From positions 62,001-126,000 of the forward strand of contig NZ_JAMBPP010000005.1 of assembly GCF_023369855.1 (NCBI RefSeq): a stretch of DNA of 64,000 bases. The letters run 5' to 3'. Below the pieces are notes generated by a model, which had not been told where the DNA came from, did no database searches, and worked only from the letters and a program-made list of their open reading frames with translations. The stretch comes from Actinotalea alkalitolerans. GTDB lineage: Bacteria > Actinomycetota > Actinomycetes > Actinomycetales > Cellulomonadaceae. Each line of letters opens with the position of its first letter. Position 1 is the stretch's first letter. Positions 16,243-24,931 of the stretch are shown piece after piece. The position numbers and the translations under genes were made by a program.

Positions 16243-16927
16243 CGACCAGACCAACCCCGGACCCTTCCGGGTGCTGCTCGTGGACGACCAGGAGCTGGTG
16301 CGGGCCGGGATCGGGACGATCCTCGAGGCCCAGCCCGACCTCACGGTGGTGGGCGAGGCGCGCACCGGTCGGCAGGCCATCAGCCAGGCCAGGGCGTTGC
16401 AGCCCGACGTCATCTGCATGGACGTGCAGATGCCCGACATGGACGGTCTCGAGGCGACCCGCCTGATCGTCGCCGACCCCGAGATCCGCGCCGGGGTGCT
16501 CATCCTGACGACCTTCCACCGCGAGGACTACCTGGTCGAGGCGCTCGACGCGGGTGCCTCGGGCTTCCTGCTGAAGAACTCCCGGCCCGAGCAGCTCGTC
16601 GAGGGCGTGCGCTCGGTGGCCGCCGGAGATGCTCTGCTCGCCCCCGAGGTGACGCGCGCGGTGATCGCACGTGCGGTGGCCGGCCGCCGCGCCGAGGCCG
16701 CGATCGACGACGCCCCGCAGGGCAGGCTCGCGGGGCTGACCGAGCGTGAGCACGAGGTGCTGCTGCTCGTGGCCCGGGGACTGGCCAACGACGAGATCGC
16801 GGCCGAGCTCTACCTGGGCCGGGCGACCGTCAAGACCCACGTGTCCAACATCCTGACGAAGCTCGGGCTGCGGGACCGCGTGCAGGCCGTCGTCTTCGCC
16901 TACGAGCAGGGCCTGGTCCGCCACTAG
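16232..16927 (+). CDS. NarL/FixJ-family response regulator
   Basis: A 231-residue response regulator. The receiver domain has VDDQELVRAG, the phospho-acceptor Asp in ICMDVQMPDMDG, TTFHRED and FLLKNS. The LuxR-type helix-turn-helix is LTEREHEVLLLVARGLANDE then ATVKTHVSNILTKLGL. The GTG start overlaps the kinase gene by 11 bp, so the two are co-translated. The palindrome in the promoter of the downstream ABC exporter is a plausible target, but this is inference from position. Confidence 0.94.
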   Translation: MTTDDQTNPGPFRVLLVDDQELVRAGIGTILEAQPDLTVVGEARTGRQAISQARALQPDVICMDVQMPDMDGLEATRLIVADPEIRAGVLILTTFHREDYLVEALDAGASGFLLKNSRPEQLVEGVRSVAAGDALLAPEVTRAVIARAVAGRRAEAAIDDAPQGRLAGLTEREHEVLLLVARGLANDEIAAELYLGRATVKTHVSNILTKLGLRDRVQAVVFAYEQGLVRH

Positions 16928-17041
16928 CGTCTCCCGGCCGGGGGCCTCCTCAGCCTTGCGGACCGTCACCTCCCCCTCGCGACGGAGTCCCCGGGCGCGC
17001 GAGGATCCGTCCCGCGCCTGAGCCGCCCGCCCGTGCGGGTC

Positions 17042-17074
17042 CCTAGCGTGGAGGTACACCCGATCCACGCTAGG
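17042..17074. promoter_or_regulatory. Inverted repeat over the ABC exporter promoter
   Basis: Perfect 11-bp arms, CCTAGCGTGGA (17042-17052) and TCCACGCTAGG (17064-17074), are separated by 11 bp. The left arm contains TAGCGT, which fits the -10 hexamer pattern used repeatedly in this window. The right arm ends 7 bp before ATG 17082. A protein bound here would block transcription start, or a hairpin could form in the leader. Confidence 0.7.
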
Positions 17075-17081
17075 AGCGACC

Positions 17082-18044
17082 ATGCTGCGCCTCGACGGCA
17101 TCCACCGGTCATACGGGGACAGGCTCGTGCTCGACGACGTCGGCTTCACCGTCGAGCGGGGCCGGCTCACCGGCTTCGTCGGCGGCAACGGAGCCGGCAA
17201 GACGACGGCCATGAGGATCATCCTCGGTGTCCTCTCGGCGGACTCCGGGGAGGTCACCATGGACGGGCGCCCCCTGGACGCCGAGCAGCGTCGCACCTTC
17301 GGGTACATGCCCGAGGAGCGCGGCCTCTACCCGAAGATGCGCGTCGCCGAGCAGCTCACCTACCTCGCGCGGCTGCACGGCTACGACCGCGCTGCGGGCG
17401 ACCGCCGGGCTCGTGACCTGCTCGAGAGCCTGGACCTCGGCGAGCGGGCCGACGACCGGCTCGAGGACCTGTCCCTCGGGAACCAGCAGCGGGTGCAGAT
17501 CGCCGCGGCCCTGGTGCACGACCCGGAGGTGCTGATCCTCGACGAGCCGTTCTCGGGGCTCGACCCGATGGCGGTGGACACCGTGGTGGCGGTCCTGACC
17601 GAACGGGCTGCCCGCGGCGTCCCGGTGCTGTTCTCCTCGCACCAGCTCGACGTGGTCGAGCGCCTGTGCGACGACGTCGTGGTGATCGCGGGCGGGAAGG
17701 TGCGCGCCGCAGGCGGGCGCGAGGAGCTCCGCGAGAGGTACGCCGAGCCCCGGTACGAGATCAGCTCCGCGGGGGACATGGGCTGGCTGCGCGGCGAGCC
17801 CGGGGTCCAGGTCGTCGACTTCGCCGGCGGGTGGGCCCTGTTCGACGCCGACGAGGAGACCGCCCAGCGCGTGGTGCGGGCCGCGATCGCCCAGGCCCCG
17901 CTGCGCGAGTTCACCCCGGTCCGCCCCACGCTGGCCGAGATCTTCCGCGACATCGTTCGCGACGAGACCGACCCGAGCCAGGCCGGCACGAGTGGGTCTG
18001 GCACGAGCAGGTCTGGCACGAGCACCCTGGAGACGGTCCGATGA
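17082..18044 (+). CDS. ABC-2 type exporter ATP-binding protein
   Basis: A 320-residue ATPase with Walker A (GGNGAGKTT), signature (LSLGNQQR), Walker B (VLILDEPFSGLDP) and the switch histidine in SSHQLD. A C-terminal domain of the DUF4162 type (about 215-300) follows. The tail has a serine/glycine/threonine repeat (GTSGSGTSRSGTS) encoded by three near-identical 15-bp units. It overlaps the permease gene by ATGA. The closest described class is NatA-like sodium or drug exporters. The upstream two-component system is the likely controller. Confidence 0.92.
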   Translation: MLRLDGIHRSYGDRLVLDDVGFTVERGRLTGFVGGNGAGKTTAMRIILGVLSADSGEVTMDGRPLDAEQRRTFGYMPEERGLYPKMRVAEQLTYLARLHGYDRAAGDRRARDLLESLDLGERADDRLEDLSLGNQQRVQIAAALVHDPEVLILDEPFSGLDPMAVDTVVAVLTERAARGVPVLFSSHQLDVVERLCDDVVVIAGGKVRAAGGREELRERYAEPRYEISSAGDMGWLRGEPGVQVVDFAGGWALFDADEETAQRVVRAAIAQAPLREFTPVRPTLAEIFRDIVRDETDPSQAGTSGSGTSRSGTSTLETVR

Positions 18045-19210
18045 GCATCACCGAGCGCCCCCGGCGCACGACCCCCGTGCCCGCCCCGACGACCGCGTCG
18101 TCGACCGCCCCACGGCCGGCCGTCCCCGGCACCCTGCAGTCCACGCTCCTGGTGGCCGAGCGCGAGGTCGTCACCCAGCTCCGCTCGAAGTCCTTCCTCA
18201 TCTCCGCGGCCGTGCTGCTGGTCGCCGTGCTCGCCTCGATCGTGCTCGGCTCACTCTTCTCCGGTCGGGAGGGTGACCCGACCCGCGTCGCCGTCGTGCC
18301 CGAGGTGGCGGCGGTGGTCGAGGACGCGGAGGGGCTCGAAGGGGTTCCGGTGGCCGACGAGGCCGCGGCCCGCGCGCTGGTGGAGAACGAGGAGGTCGAG
18401 GCCGCGGTGGTCGTGGACCGGGCCGACGGCGGGCCGCTCGGCCTGCGGGTGCTCGCCCTCAGCAGCGCGCCCGAGGAGGTTCTCGGAGCGCTGTCCGCCA
18501 CCCCCGAGGTCGAGCTGCTCGGCGAACCCGCAGCCGGGTTCGGGATCCGCTACCTCGTGTCACTGGCCTTCGGGCTCGTCTTCATGATGTCGGCGCTCAC
18601 CTTCGGCTCGACCATCGCCCAGAACACCGTCCAGGAGAAGCAGTCCCGCATCGTGGAGATCCTGCTCTCGACCGTCTCGGCGCGTGCGCTGCTCGCGGGG
18701 AAGATCCTCGGCAACAGTGCGCTGGCCTTCGCCCAGACAGCGGCGGTCGCCGCGGTGAGCGTCGCCGGGCTGATGGTCATCGGGCAGGACGAGCTGCTGG
18801 GCACGCTGGGGAGCCCGCTGGTCTGGTTCGCGCTGTTCTTCGTCGTCGGCTTCGTGCTCCTGGCCGCGATCTTCGCCTCGAGCGCGTCGTTGGTCTCCCG
18901 CATCGAGGACACCGGTCCGGTGCTCACCCCGGTGATGATGCTGACGATGGCCCCGTACTTCCTCGTCGTGTTCTTCAACGAGAACGTCCTGGTGCTGCGG
19001 ATCGCGTCCTTCTTCCCGGTGAGCGCCCCGGTCGCGATGCCCGTGCGGCTCTTCCTCGGGGAGGCCTCGTGGTGGGAGCCGCTGGTCGCCCTGATGATCC
19101 TCGTGGTCACGACCGTGGCCGTGATCGCCGTGGGGGCGAAGATCTACGAGCGGTCGCTGCTGCGGCTCAGCGGGCGGGTGCGGCTCAGCGAGGCGCTGCG
19201 ACAGGGGTGA
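18041..19210 (+). CDS. ABC-2 type exporter permease
   Basis: A 389-residue membrane protein. After a proline-rich cytoplasmic N-terminus comes a first helix (SFLISAAVLLVAVLASIVLG). An extracytoplasmic domain of about 130 residues follows, then five or six more helices, which is the NatB-like ABC-2 layout. The motif TFGSTIAQNTVQEKQSRIVEI just after the second helix is typical of the family. ATG 18041 overlaps the ATPase stop codon, so the pair is translated together. The exported substrate is unknown. Confidence 0.91.
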   Translation: MSITERPRRTTPVPAPTTASSTAPRPAVPGTLQSTLLVAEREVVTQLRSKSFLISAAVLLVAVLASIVLGSLFSGREGDPTRVAVVPEVAAVVEDAEGLEGVPVADEAAARALVENEEVEAAVVVDRADGGPLGLRVLALSSAPEEVLGALSATPEVELLGEPAAGFGIRYLVSLAFGLVFMMSALTFGSTIAQNTVQEKQSRIVEILLSTVSARALLAGKILGNSALAFAQTAAVAAVSVAGLMVIGQDELLGTLGSPLVWFALFFVVGFVLLAAIFASSASLVSRIEDTGPVLTPVMMLTMAPYFLVVFFNENVLVLRIASFFPVSAPVAMPVRLFLGEASWWEPLVALMILVVTTVAVIAVGAKIYERSLLRLSGRVRLSEALRQG

Positions 19211-19265
19211 TCGCCGCGGCTGTGCAGGGGTAGGCGTCCCGGGGGTCCCGGTGCGGTGGCCTCGG

Positions 19266-19943
19266 CTACGCCGGCAGGACGTACAGGTACATCAGCAGGT
19301 AGTGCAGCGCGGCGGCGACCACGACCATGAGGTGCCAGATCTCGTGGAAGCCGAACACACCGGGGACGGGGTTGGGTCGTTCGAGGACGAAGATGATGAA
19401 CCCGGCGCTGTACATCAGGCCCCCGGCCGCCATCAGCGCGTAGGCGCCGAACGGCAGCGGCACGCCTGCGCCCGCGAGCAGCACCGGGATCCAGCCCAGC
19501 ACGATGTACAGGGTGTTGGTGAGGTGCTTGGGCAGGTCGCGACGCATCGAGCGCAGCACGATGCCCGCGGCCGCGATCGCCCAGACCGCACCGAGCACGG
19601 TCCAGCCGTAGGTGGTGCGGAACAGCACCAGCACCAGGGGCGTGACCGACCCCGCGATGAGCAGGAACACCGAGTCGTAGTCCAGGGTGCGCAGCACCTC
19701 GTTGACCCGGGGGCTGCGGTCCAGGCCGTGGTGCAGGGTGCTTGACGCGAACAGCATGAGGACCGAGAAGCCGTAGACGCTGAACCCCACGATCTTCCAC
19801 GGGTCGCCCTGGGCACCGGCCTGCGTGATGAGCAACGCCGAGCCGACCAGGGCGAAGCAGGTTGCCGCCAGGTGGGAGACGGTGTTGACCCGCTCGTCGG
19901 TGACGTGGACGCTGCCGTCCTTGCTCAGAGGCGTCGGATCCAC
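19266..19943 (-). CDS. Hemolysin III / PAQR family membrane protein
   Basis: A 225-residue protein with seven transmembrane helices and the PAQR zinc-site motifs: ERVNTVSHLAATCFALVGS at the start, SSTLHHGLD in the middle, and HEIWHLMVVVAAALHYLL at the end. The GTG start at 19943 is set by GGAAGGA six bases upstream. The family includes hemolysin III and bacterial YqfA proteins, thought to act as membrane hydrolases or in lipid homeostasis. It is convergent with the ABC exporter. Confidence 0.92.
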   Translation of the reverse strand: MDPTPLSKDGSVHVTDERVNTVSHLAATCFALVGSALLITQAGAQGDPWKIVGFSVYGFSVLMLFASSTLHHGLDRSPRVNEVLRTLDYDSVFLLIAGSVTPLVLVLFRTTYGWTVLGAVWAIAAAGIVLRSMRRDLPKHLTNTLYIVLGWIPVLLAGAGVPLPFGAYALMAAGGLMYSAGFIIFVLERPNPVPGVFGFHEIWHLMVVVAAALHYLLMYLYVLPA

Positions 19944-20303
19944 AGCTTCCTTCCGAGGGGCGCCCGCGGGCCGCGGGGTGGGAGTGCGGGGATGATGCCG
20001 CGACCCGGCAAGCGTAGGTGGTGCCAGCGGGGACCTCGGTCCGGCTGCGCAGGGTTCTCGAACGATCTTGCGCGTCTCGCAGACCGAACTGTTCGAGAAG
20101 CTGTTGTGCGCTGGACGGGGGTCGGCTGAGATCGGTCCCCTCCTCCGGGGAGGCAGAGCTGCATGCGGCGAGGCCGACGGCGAGTGCAAGGACGGCGAGT
20201 GCAAGGACGGGGAGGGCAGGAAGGCAGGGCGTACGAGGGCCGAACCAAGGGCATCGTCAGCGGCGCGCGGGCCTGGCCAGCACCGCCCTGTCAGGATGGG
20301 GTG
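19944..20303. other. Gene-free 360-bp divergent region
   Basis: No convincing gene. It holds a 9-bp inverted repeat (TTCTCGAAC at 20055-20063 and GTTCGAGAA at 20091-20099) that could be an operator. A short tandem repeat of GGCGAGTGCAAGGAC-like units lies around 20175-20207. A CAGGAT -10-like hexamer (20292-20297) sits six bases before the lipoprotein start at 20304. Confidence 0.5.
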
Positions 20304-21251
20304 GTGCGGAGCGTGAGGGGAGCGGCGTTGGCCGTCGCGACGCTGTTGGTGGCGTCGTGCTCGCTCGGTCCCGCCTCGCCGACCTACTACCAGCCGACGT
20401 CGACGGTCGTACTGCCCGACCCTCCCGTCACCACGGGCGCCGCGGAGCCGTGCACGGCTGAGCAGGTCGACGTGGTCCTCGAAGGCCTCGATGCCGCGAT
20501 GGGGCAACAACGGTGGGGGACGTTGCGCGCGATGAACCGCTCCGAAGCCCCGTGCACGCTCGAAGGTTCTCCGGGGTTGCTGGTCGAGCAGGGCGGGCGG
20601 CTGCTCGACGTCTCCGTCGTGTACGGGCTGATCGCCGGCGTCTCCAAGAGCCCTGAGGGCACTGGGCCCGTCCGGCTCGAGCAGCAGCAGTCGGCCACGG
20701 CCACCGTCTACTGGCGTGGCTACGGAACCGCCGCCGACCAGACGACCAGCCAGACCGTTCGTGCGACCCTCGAGGACGGGAACGTTCTCGACGTCGCCCT
20801 GGGTGCGTACGCGACCGACCCGGTGTTCGACCTGGTCGACGGCGGTGAGGCCACGATCAGCCCGTGGGTCGCGACGGGCTACGGGCCGTCCGGGTACGAC
20901 GGTCCCGACTCGCCGGTCGAGGCCACGACGCCGTGCGAGAGCAGCGACCTCGTCGCCGGGGTGGAGGACGTCCCGAGCCGCTCGGGGGCGGAAGGTGACG
21001 AGCCCGCTGTGTCGCTGTGGATCGCGCACGTAGGCCTGGTGCCATGCCTCGTGGGCGGCCTGGTGCTCGCCAGCGAAGGCGCGGAGGTCGTGCTCGACGA
21101 AGGGCAGAGCCTCGCGGTCCTCGTGCCAGGTGGTGCGCTCGACAGGAGAATGGCTCTCGCCGAGTTCGAGAGGGTTCGGGCATCCCGTGGAGCATGGCAG
21201 GTGCGCGCGGGGCGCGCGGTGGCCCGGGTGGTGATGACGGAGATTCGCTAG
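20304..21251 (+). CDS. Lipoprotein with DUF4232-like domain
   Basis: A 315-residue secreted protein with a short signal peptide ending in a lipobox (LLVASC). A DUF4232-like domain follows: an early Cys, then LDAAMGQQRWGTLRAMNRSE, then CTLEGSPGLLVEQGG. The second half repeats the theme more loosely (CESSDL..., LVPCLVGGLVLASEG). I chose GTG 20304 because it lies six bases after a CAGGAT hexamer, the leaderless spacing seen elsewhere here; GTG 20301 is also possible. The function of DUF4232 proteins is unknown. Confidence 0.82.
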   Translation: MRSVRGAALAVATLLVASCSLGPASPTYYQPTSTVVLPDPPVTTGAAEPCTAEQVDVVLEGLDAAMGQQRWGTLRAMNRSEAPCTLEGSPGLLVEQGGRLLDVSVVYGLIAGVSKSPEGTGPVRLEQQQSATATVYWRGYGTAADQTTSQTVRATLEDGNVLDVALGAYATDPVFDLVDGGEATISPWVATGYGPSGYDGPDSPVEATTPCESSDLVAGVEDVPSRSGAEGDEPAVSLWIAHVGLVPCLVGGLVLASEGAEVVLDEGQSLAVLVPGGALDRRMALAEFERVRASRGAWQVRAGRAVARVVMTEIR

Positions 21252-21285
21252 GCCCGCGGGCCGGGCTCTCCTCGAGCCTCAGGGC

Positions 21286-21309
21286 TTGACCCTGCACCAT
21301 GGTGCAGGG
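21286..21309. promoter_or_regulatory. MerR-type operator/promoter
   Basis: A TTGACC -35 (21286-21291) runs into a perfect 20-bp palindrome, CCCTGCACCATGGTGCAGGG (21290-21309). A palindrome filling the spacer is the classic site for a MerR activator that twists an over-long promoter. The MerR gene lies in the same operon (21832). The -10 is not obvious. Confidence 0.7.
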
Positions 21310-21323
21310 AGCACCCTCGTGGC

Positions 21324-21818
21324 ATGACCACACGAGCGCTTCTTGTCAGCAGCACTTCCCTGCGCGCTGGGCGCGTGGGCGCCTTGTACGACCTGGTCGC
21401 GACCGTCGGGTTCGTCACGCCATGGACCGCCGCCCTGATCTTCGACCTGCTGCGCAGCGTCCACGCCACCTGGGACCTGCCCGGTGAGGTGCTGCCACCG
21501 TTCGACGGCCCGCACATGATGTTCGTCAACCTCTTCGGTGCCGCGGTGGTGATGTGGAGCCTCGCCCGTGTGGCACGTCCGGTGCCGTGGACGGTCGCGA
21601 TCGACACCGTCGGACGACTGGTCTTCTCGGCGGTGTTCATCAGTGTCCTGAGCCAGGGCCACTCCGCGGTGATCGTGCCGTTCCTCGCCCTCGAGCTGGC
21701 CTTCCTCGTCTGGCAGGCGCTGAGCCTGCGTGTCGCGAGGGCCGCCGAGGGCTCGTCCGTGAGGCTGCCGCACGAACCGCGGCCGCATGACGGGCGCGGC
21801 GTCGTCGTCGGCCGCTGA
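21324..21818 (+). CDS. Small membrane protein of unknown function, MerR-controlled
   Basis: A 164-residue protein with three or four hydrophobic segments (about 22-45, 65-82, 92-112 and 115-135) and short loops. I do not recognise a named family. It sits directly behind a MerR-type operator and 13 bp upstream of the MerR gene, so its expression is probably induced by whatever that regulator senses. A stress-induced membrane protein is a reasonable guess. Confidence 0.75.
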   Translation: MTTRALLVSSTSLRAGRVGALYDLVATVGFVTPWTAALIFDLLRSVHATWDLPGEVLPPFDGPHMMFVNLFGAAVVMWSLARVARPVPWTVAIDTVGRLVFSAVFISVLSQGHSAVIVPFLALELAFLVWQALSLRVARAAEGSSVRLPHEPRPHDGRGVVVGR

Positions 21819-21831
21819 TACGGTCCGTCGA

Positions 21832-22233
21832 ATGCTCATCGGGGAGGTCGCGAGGGCGGCCGCGGTCGAGGTCAGCACGGTGCGGTTCTACGAGCGCCGG
21901 GGCCTCGTACGACCCACCGGGCGCACCACCGGGAACTATCGCCAGTACGCCGAGGACACCCCTCTCACCGTGCGGTTCATCCGTCGCGCCCAACGCCTGG
22001 GCTTCACCCTCGCGGAGGTCGCCCCCGTGCTTGCCCTACGACTGGTGCCGGACAGCGTGCTGCGCGAGGTGCTGGCTGCCAAGCGCGCCGACCTCGACCA
22101 GCGCATCGCCGACCTCGAGCGGATGCGAGACGCCATCGACCGTCTCGCTGCCGAAGGCGTCGACCCGGACGCGCCGTGCCCCGTGGTGGCCTCGCTCGCG
22201 ACGGCGGGGCCCTGGCGGAGTGAGGGGCGGTGA
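21832..22233 (+). CDS. MerR-family transcriptional regulator
   Basis: A 133-residue regulator. The N-terminal MerR helix-turn-helix reads MLIGEVARAAAVEVSTVRFY ERRGLV, followed by the RFIRRAQRLGFTLAEVAPVL effector hinge and a dimerisation helix. A single cysteine near the end (DAPCPVV) sits where metal-sensing members carry ligands, but a full metal site is not seen. ATG 21832 lies seven bases after TACGGT (21819-21824), so it may also have its own leaderless promoter. The likely target is the palindrome at 21290-21309. Confidence 0.9.
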   Translation: MLIGEVARAAAVEVSTVRFYERRGLVRPTGRTTGNYRQYAEDTPLTVRFIRRAQRLGFTLAEVAPVLALRLVPDSVLREVLAAKRADLDQRIADLERMRDAIDRLAAEGVDPDAPCPVVASLATAGPWRSEGR

Positions 22234-22353
22234 CGGCGACTCGTCGGCACCTGAGGGTGGGGCACAACGGGAACGGTGGGAGCTGGGGCGGCGCGAGCTC
22301 TCCGTGGGGATGACCCGGGCTCGGGGCCGGCTGTGGTGGGGGTCGCCTGAGAA

Positions 22354-23241
22354 TCAGGCCGTGAAGCGTTCCCAGCGCCACGCGAGCAGCTCACGGTCGG
22401 GACGGTCGACGGCGCGCAGGGGCACCGTGATGACCCGGCCGTGCATCGCCTGGATCCCGTGCCGCAGCATCGGTCCGTCGATCTCCTCGAGGACCTCGCG
22501 GTTGACGGCCACCTCGTAGTCCGGGCTGATGCCGAGCATCTGCTGGTCGTACGCACCATGGTGGATCTTGCACAGCGCCAGCCCGTTGCTGGTCACCGGG
22601 ACCCCGCGTTCCTCGGAATCGGGGACGATGTGCGCGGCGTCGAGCAACGAGCCATGACGCAGGGAGCAGATGGCGCAACGCGTCTGGTAGGCGAGCAGCA
22701 CGCGGGTGCGGAACGCCGGCTGGTGGAGTCGCTGCTTGGCGAGCCGGCGGGCATAGGCACGCTGAGGTTCGGCGAGGTCCTTGATGTCGCCCATGTAGCG
22801 GAACGACTCGTCCAGCGCGATGAGGAAGGACCTCTCCTCGGGGTAGTCGTCGACGACGTACACCGGCATCACTGGTGTGTAGTAGTTGGGGACCTCCTTG
22901 CGGAACAGGAGGAGCGGCTGACCTGTGCGCATGGCCTCACGGAGCTTGCGGTTGTCACCGGTGAAAGGGTCGCCCTTGCGGTAGGCGTAGTGCAGCAGGC
23001 CGTCCTCGGGTGACTCGACGTCGTCGTACGGGCCGCTGGCCGAGGAGACGATCGACAGGGTCGACCCGAAGCTCTGCGGGTTGCGGATGCCGCGCGAGAA
23101 GTCGATCAGCGGCAGGTCTCGACCGTCGATGCGGAAGCTCAACAGCTCGTGCCGGTGCAGGAACCCGCCGTTCGCCTCTGCTCGCTCACGCACCCAGGCC
23201 ATGATCTCGACGCGCAGGGCGGATTCGAGGGCGGTGTCCAC
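22354..23241 (-). CDS. HNH endonuclease (predicted restriction endonuclease, COG3440-like)
   Basis: A 295-residue protein. The C-terminal domain has a zinc-knuckle HNH nuclease: CAICSLRHGSLLDAAHIVPD, then SNGLALCKIHHGAYD, with the catalytic His in DAAHI. The N-terminal 180 residues (including DDVESPEDGLLHYAYRKGDP and LREAMRTGQPLLLF) match the layout of the predicted McrA-like restriction endonucleases. Those cleave modified DNA after recognition by the N-terminal domain. No methylase is adjacent, consistent with a modification-dependent enzyme. It is divergent from the ABC importer. Confidence 0.86.
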   Translation of the reverse strand: MDTALESALRVEIMAWVRERAEANGGFLHRHELLSFRIDGRDLPLIDFSRGIRNPQSFGSTLSIVSSASGPYDDVESPEDGLLHYAYRKGDPFTGDNRKLREAMRTGQPLLLFRKEVPNYYTPVMPVYVVDDYPEERSFLIALDESFRYMGDIKDLAEPQRAYARRLAKQRLHQPAFRTRVLLAYQTRCAICSLRHGSLLDAAHIVPDSEERGVPVTSNGLALCKIHHGAYDQQMLGISPDYEVAVNREVLEEIDGPMLRHGIQAMHGRVITVPLRAVDRPDRELLAWRWERFTA

Positions 23242-23306
23242 CAGGAGAGCTGACCACGCGGCGACCCTCCGCGTCAGCCCACCCCGCCGACCACTCTATT
23301 TGGTTA

Positions 23307-23322
23307 CTAGAATCATTCTCAG
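23307..23322. promoter_or_regulatory. Fur/Zur-like box upstream of the ABC importer
   Basis: Read on the minus strand, TGAGAATGATTCTAG (23321 to 23307) resembles the actinobacterial Zur/Fur box TGAAAATGATTTTCA at 11 of 15 positions and is AT-rich in a GC-rich setting. It contains TAGAAT, which could be the -10 of the importer. Repression by a metal-bound Fur-family protein is inferred. Confidence 0.6.
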
Positions 23323-23358
23323 TATCGTTCGCTCCCGGCCCACCAGAAGGAGCAACCG

Positions 23359-24924
23359 ATGCGCGCCCGTCCTGCGGCACTCGCCGCCACCCTCGTCCTG
23401 CTCGCACCGCTCGCGGGGTGCTCGTCCTCGACCGGCAGCGTCGACGCAGCCGGCATGTCGGCGGTCACCGACCGCACCCTGGTGATCTCGGGTTCCTACG
23501 AGGTCCACAACCTCGACCCGATCACCGCCAGTGCGGTGTTCACCCGTCTCGAGGTCGCCGAGACCCTCGTGGCCACCGACGTGGACGGCACCCTCGTCCC
23601 GGGCCTGGCGACGTCCTGGGCGGTCTCCGAGGACCAGCTCACCTGGACCTTCCAGCTCCGTGAGACCGCGACGTTCCACGACGGCACCGACGTGGACGCC
23701 GACGCCGTGACGACCGCCCTCACCCGCGCGCACGGAACCGAGGGCACGCCGCTGGCCACCGCCCCGATCGCCGAGGTCGGCGGCGAGGGTGACACGGTCG
23801 TCGTGACCCTGACCGAGCCCTTCGCCTCGCTGCCCGCGGTCGCCGCGGACACCACCGGTCAGGTCCTCGCCGCGGCGTCCTACGCCGACGACGGCTCGGT
23901 CACCGCGGTGATCGGCTCGGGACCCTACGAGGTCGTCGAGGTCACCGCGCCGACGTCGGTCCTCGTGACAGCCGCCGAGACCTGGGACGGCGAGGCCCCG
24001 GCGATCACCGATGTCATGTACCAGTCGGTCGGCCGGCCCGAGGCGCGTGCCCTGATGGCCCGCAGCGGCGAGGCCGACGTCGTCCTGGGCATGGACCCGA
24101 CCGCTCTCGCGGGCCTCGCCGACGCTCAGGACGTCACCACGCTCTCGGTGACCCTGCCGCGCACCGTGCTGCTCAAGGTCAACACCGGCGACGAGGTCCT
24201 CGGTGACGTGGCGGTGCGTCAGGCGATCAGCCTGACCCTGGACCGCACGGGGATGAGCGAAGCGGTGCTCCTGGACCCCGAGCTCGCCGCGACGCAGATG
24301 CTCCCGGCCTCGCTCGCCGAGTGGCACGACACCGACGCCACCCCCCTGGACCACGACGTCGAGGAGGCCCAGCGACTGCTCGCCGAGGCCGGTTGGGCCC
24401 CCGGCAGCGACGGCATCCTCGTCAAGGACGGCCAGCGCTTCACGGTCACCCTGCGGACCTTCCCGGACCGGTCCGAGCTGCCGCCGCTGGCCACCGCCAT
24501 CCAGGCCTCGCTGGCAGGCGTGGGCATCGACGTCGAGGTGCTGGTCGGCAACTCCAGCGAGATCCCCGCGGCGCACGCCGACGGCTCGCTGGACCTGGCG
24601 CTCTTCACGCGCAACTTCGCGCTCGTCCCCGACCCGCTGGTCACGCTGCTGACCGACCTCGACCCCGCCGGAGCCGACTGGGGCGCCATGGGGTGGCAGG
24701 ACGCCGAGGTGACCGCTGCCCTGGGCGCGCTCGCCGACGGCGCCACGGGGGACGAGGCCGAGGCCGCCCGAGCCACCATCACCGCGACCCTCCAGGAGGA
24801 GCTGCCGCTCATCCCCGTCGCCTGGTACCGCCAGAGCGCCGTGATCTCCGAGGCGGTCAGCGGTCTGGAGCTCGACCCGTTCGAGCGCTCGTGGCGCCTG
24901 TCGACCGCCACCTGGACCGAGTGA
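23359..24924 (+). CDS. ABC importer substrate-binding lipoprotein (SBP_bac_5 family)
   Basis: A 521-residue lipoprotein. The signal peptide ends in LAPLAGC and a long SBP_bac_5 domain of the peptide/nickel type follows (VHNLDPITASAVFTRLEVAE, GLATSWAVSEDQLTWTFQLR, VRQAISLTLDR). It is the first gene of a four-gene importer with two permeases and a double ATPase. Peptide, nickel or a metallophore complex are all possible ligands. The Fur/Zur-like box just upstream favours metal-linked uptake. Confidence 0.9.
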   Translation: MRARPAALAATLVLLAPLAGCSSSTGSVDAAGMSAVTDRTLVISGSYEVHNLDPITASAVFTRLEVAETLVATDVDGTLVPGLATSWAVSEDQLTWTFQLRETATFHDGTDVDADAVTTALTRAHGTEGTPLATAPIAEVGGEGDTVVVTLTEPFASLPAVAADTTGQVLAAASYADDGSVTAVIGSGPYEVVEVTAPTSVLVTAAETWDGEAPAITDVMYQSVGRPEARALMARSGEADVVLGMDPTALAGLADAQDVTTLSVTLPRTVLLKVNTGDEVLGDVAVRQAISLTLDRTGMSEAVLLDPELAATQMLPASLAEWHDTDATPLDHDVEEAQRLLAEAGWAPGSDGILVKDGQRFTVTLRTFPDRSELPPLATAIQASLAGVGIDVEVLVGNSSEIPAAHADGSLDLALFTRNFALVPDPLVTLLTDLDPAGADWGAMGWQDAEVTAALGALADGATGDEAEAARATITATLQEELPLIPVAWYRQSAVISEAVSGLELDPFERSWRLSTATWTE

Positions 24925-24931
24925 TCCGCGG

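Noticed and set aside
19944-21029. Extension of the hemolysin III gene to a 587-residue protein.
   Set aside because: The extension is antisense to the lipoprotein gene. The GTG at 19943 has a strong ribosome site and gives the normal family length.
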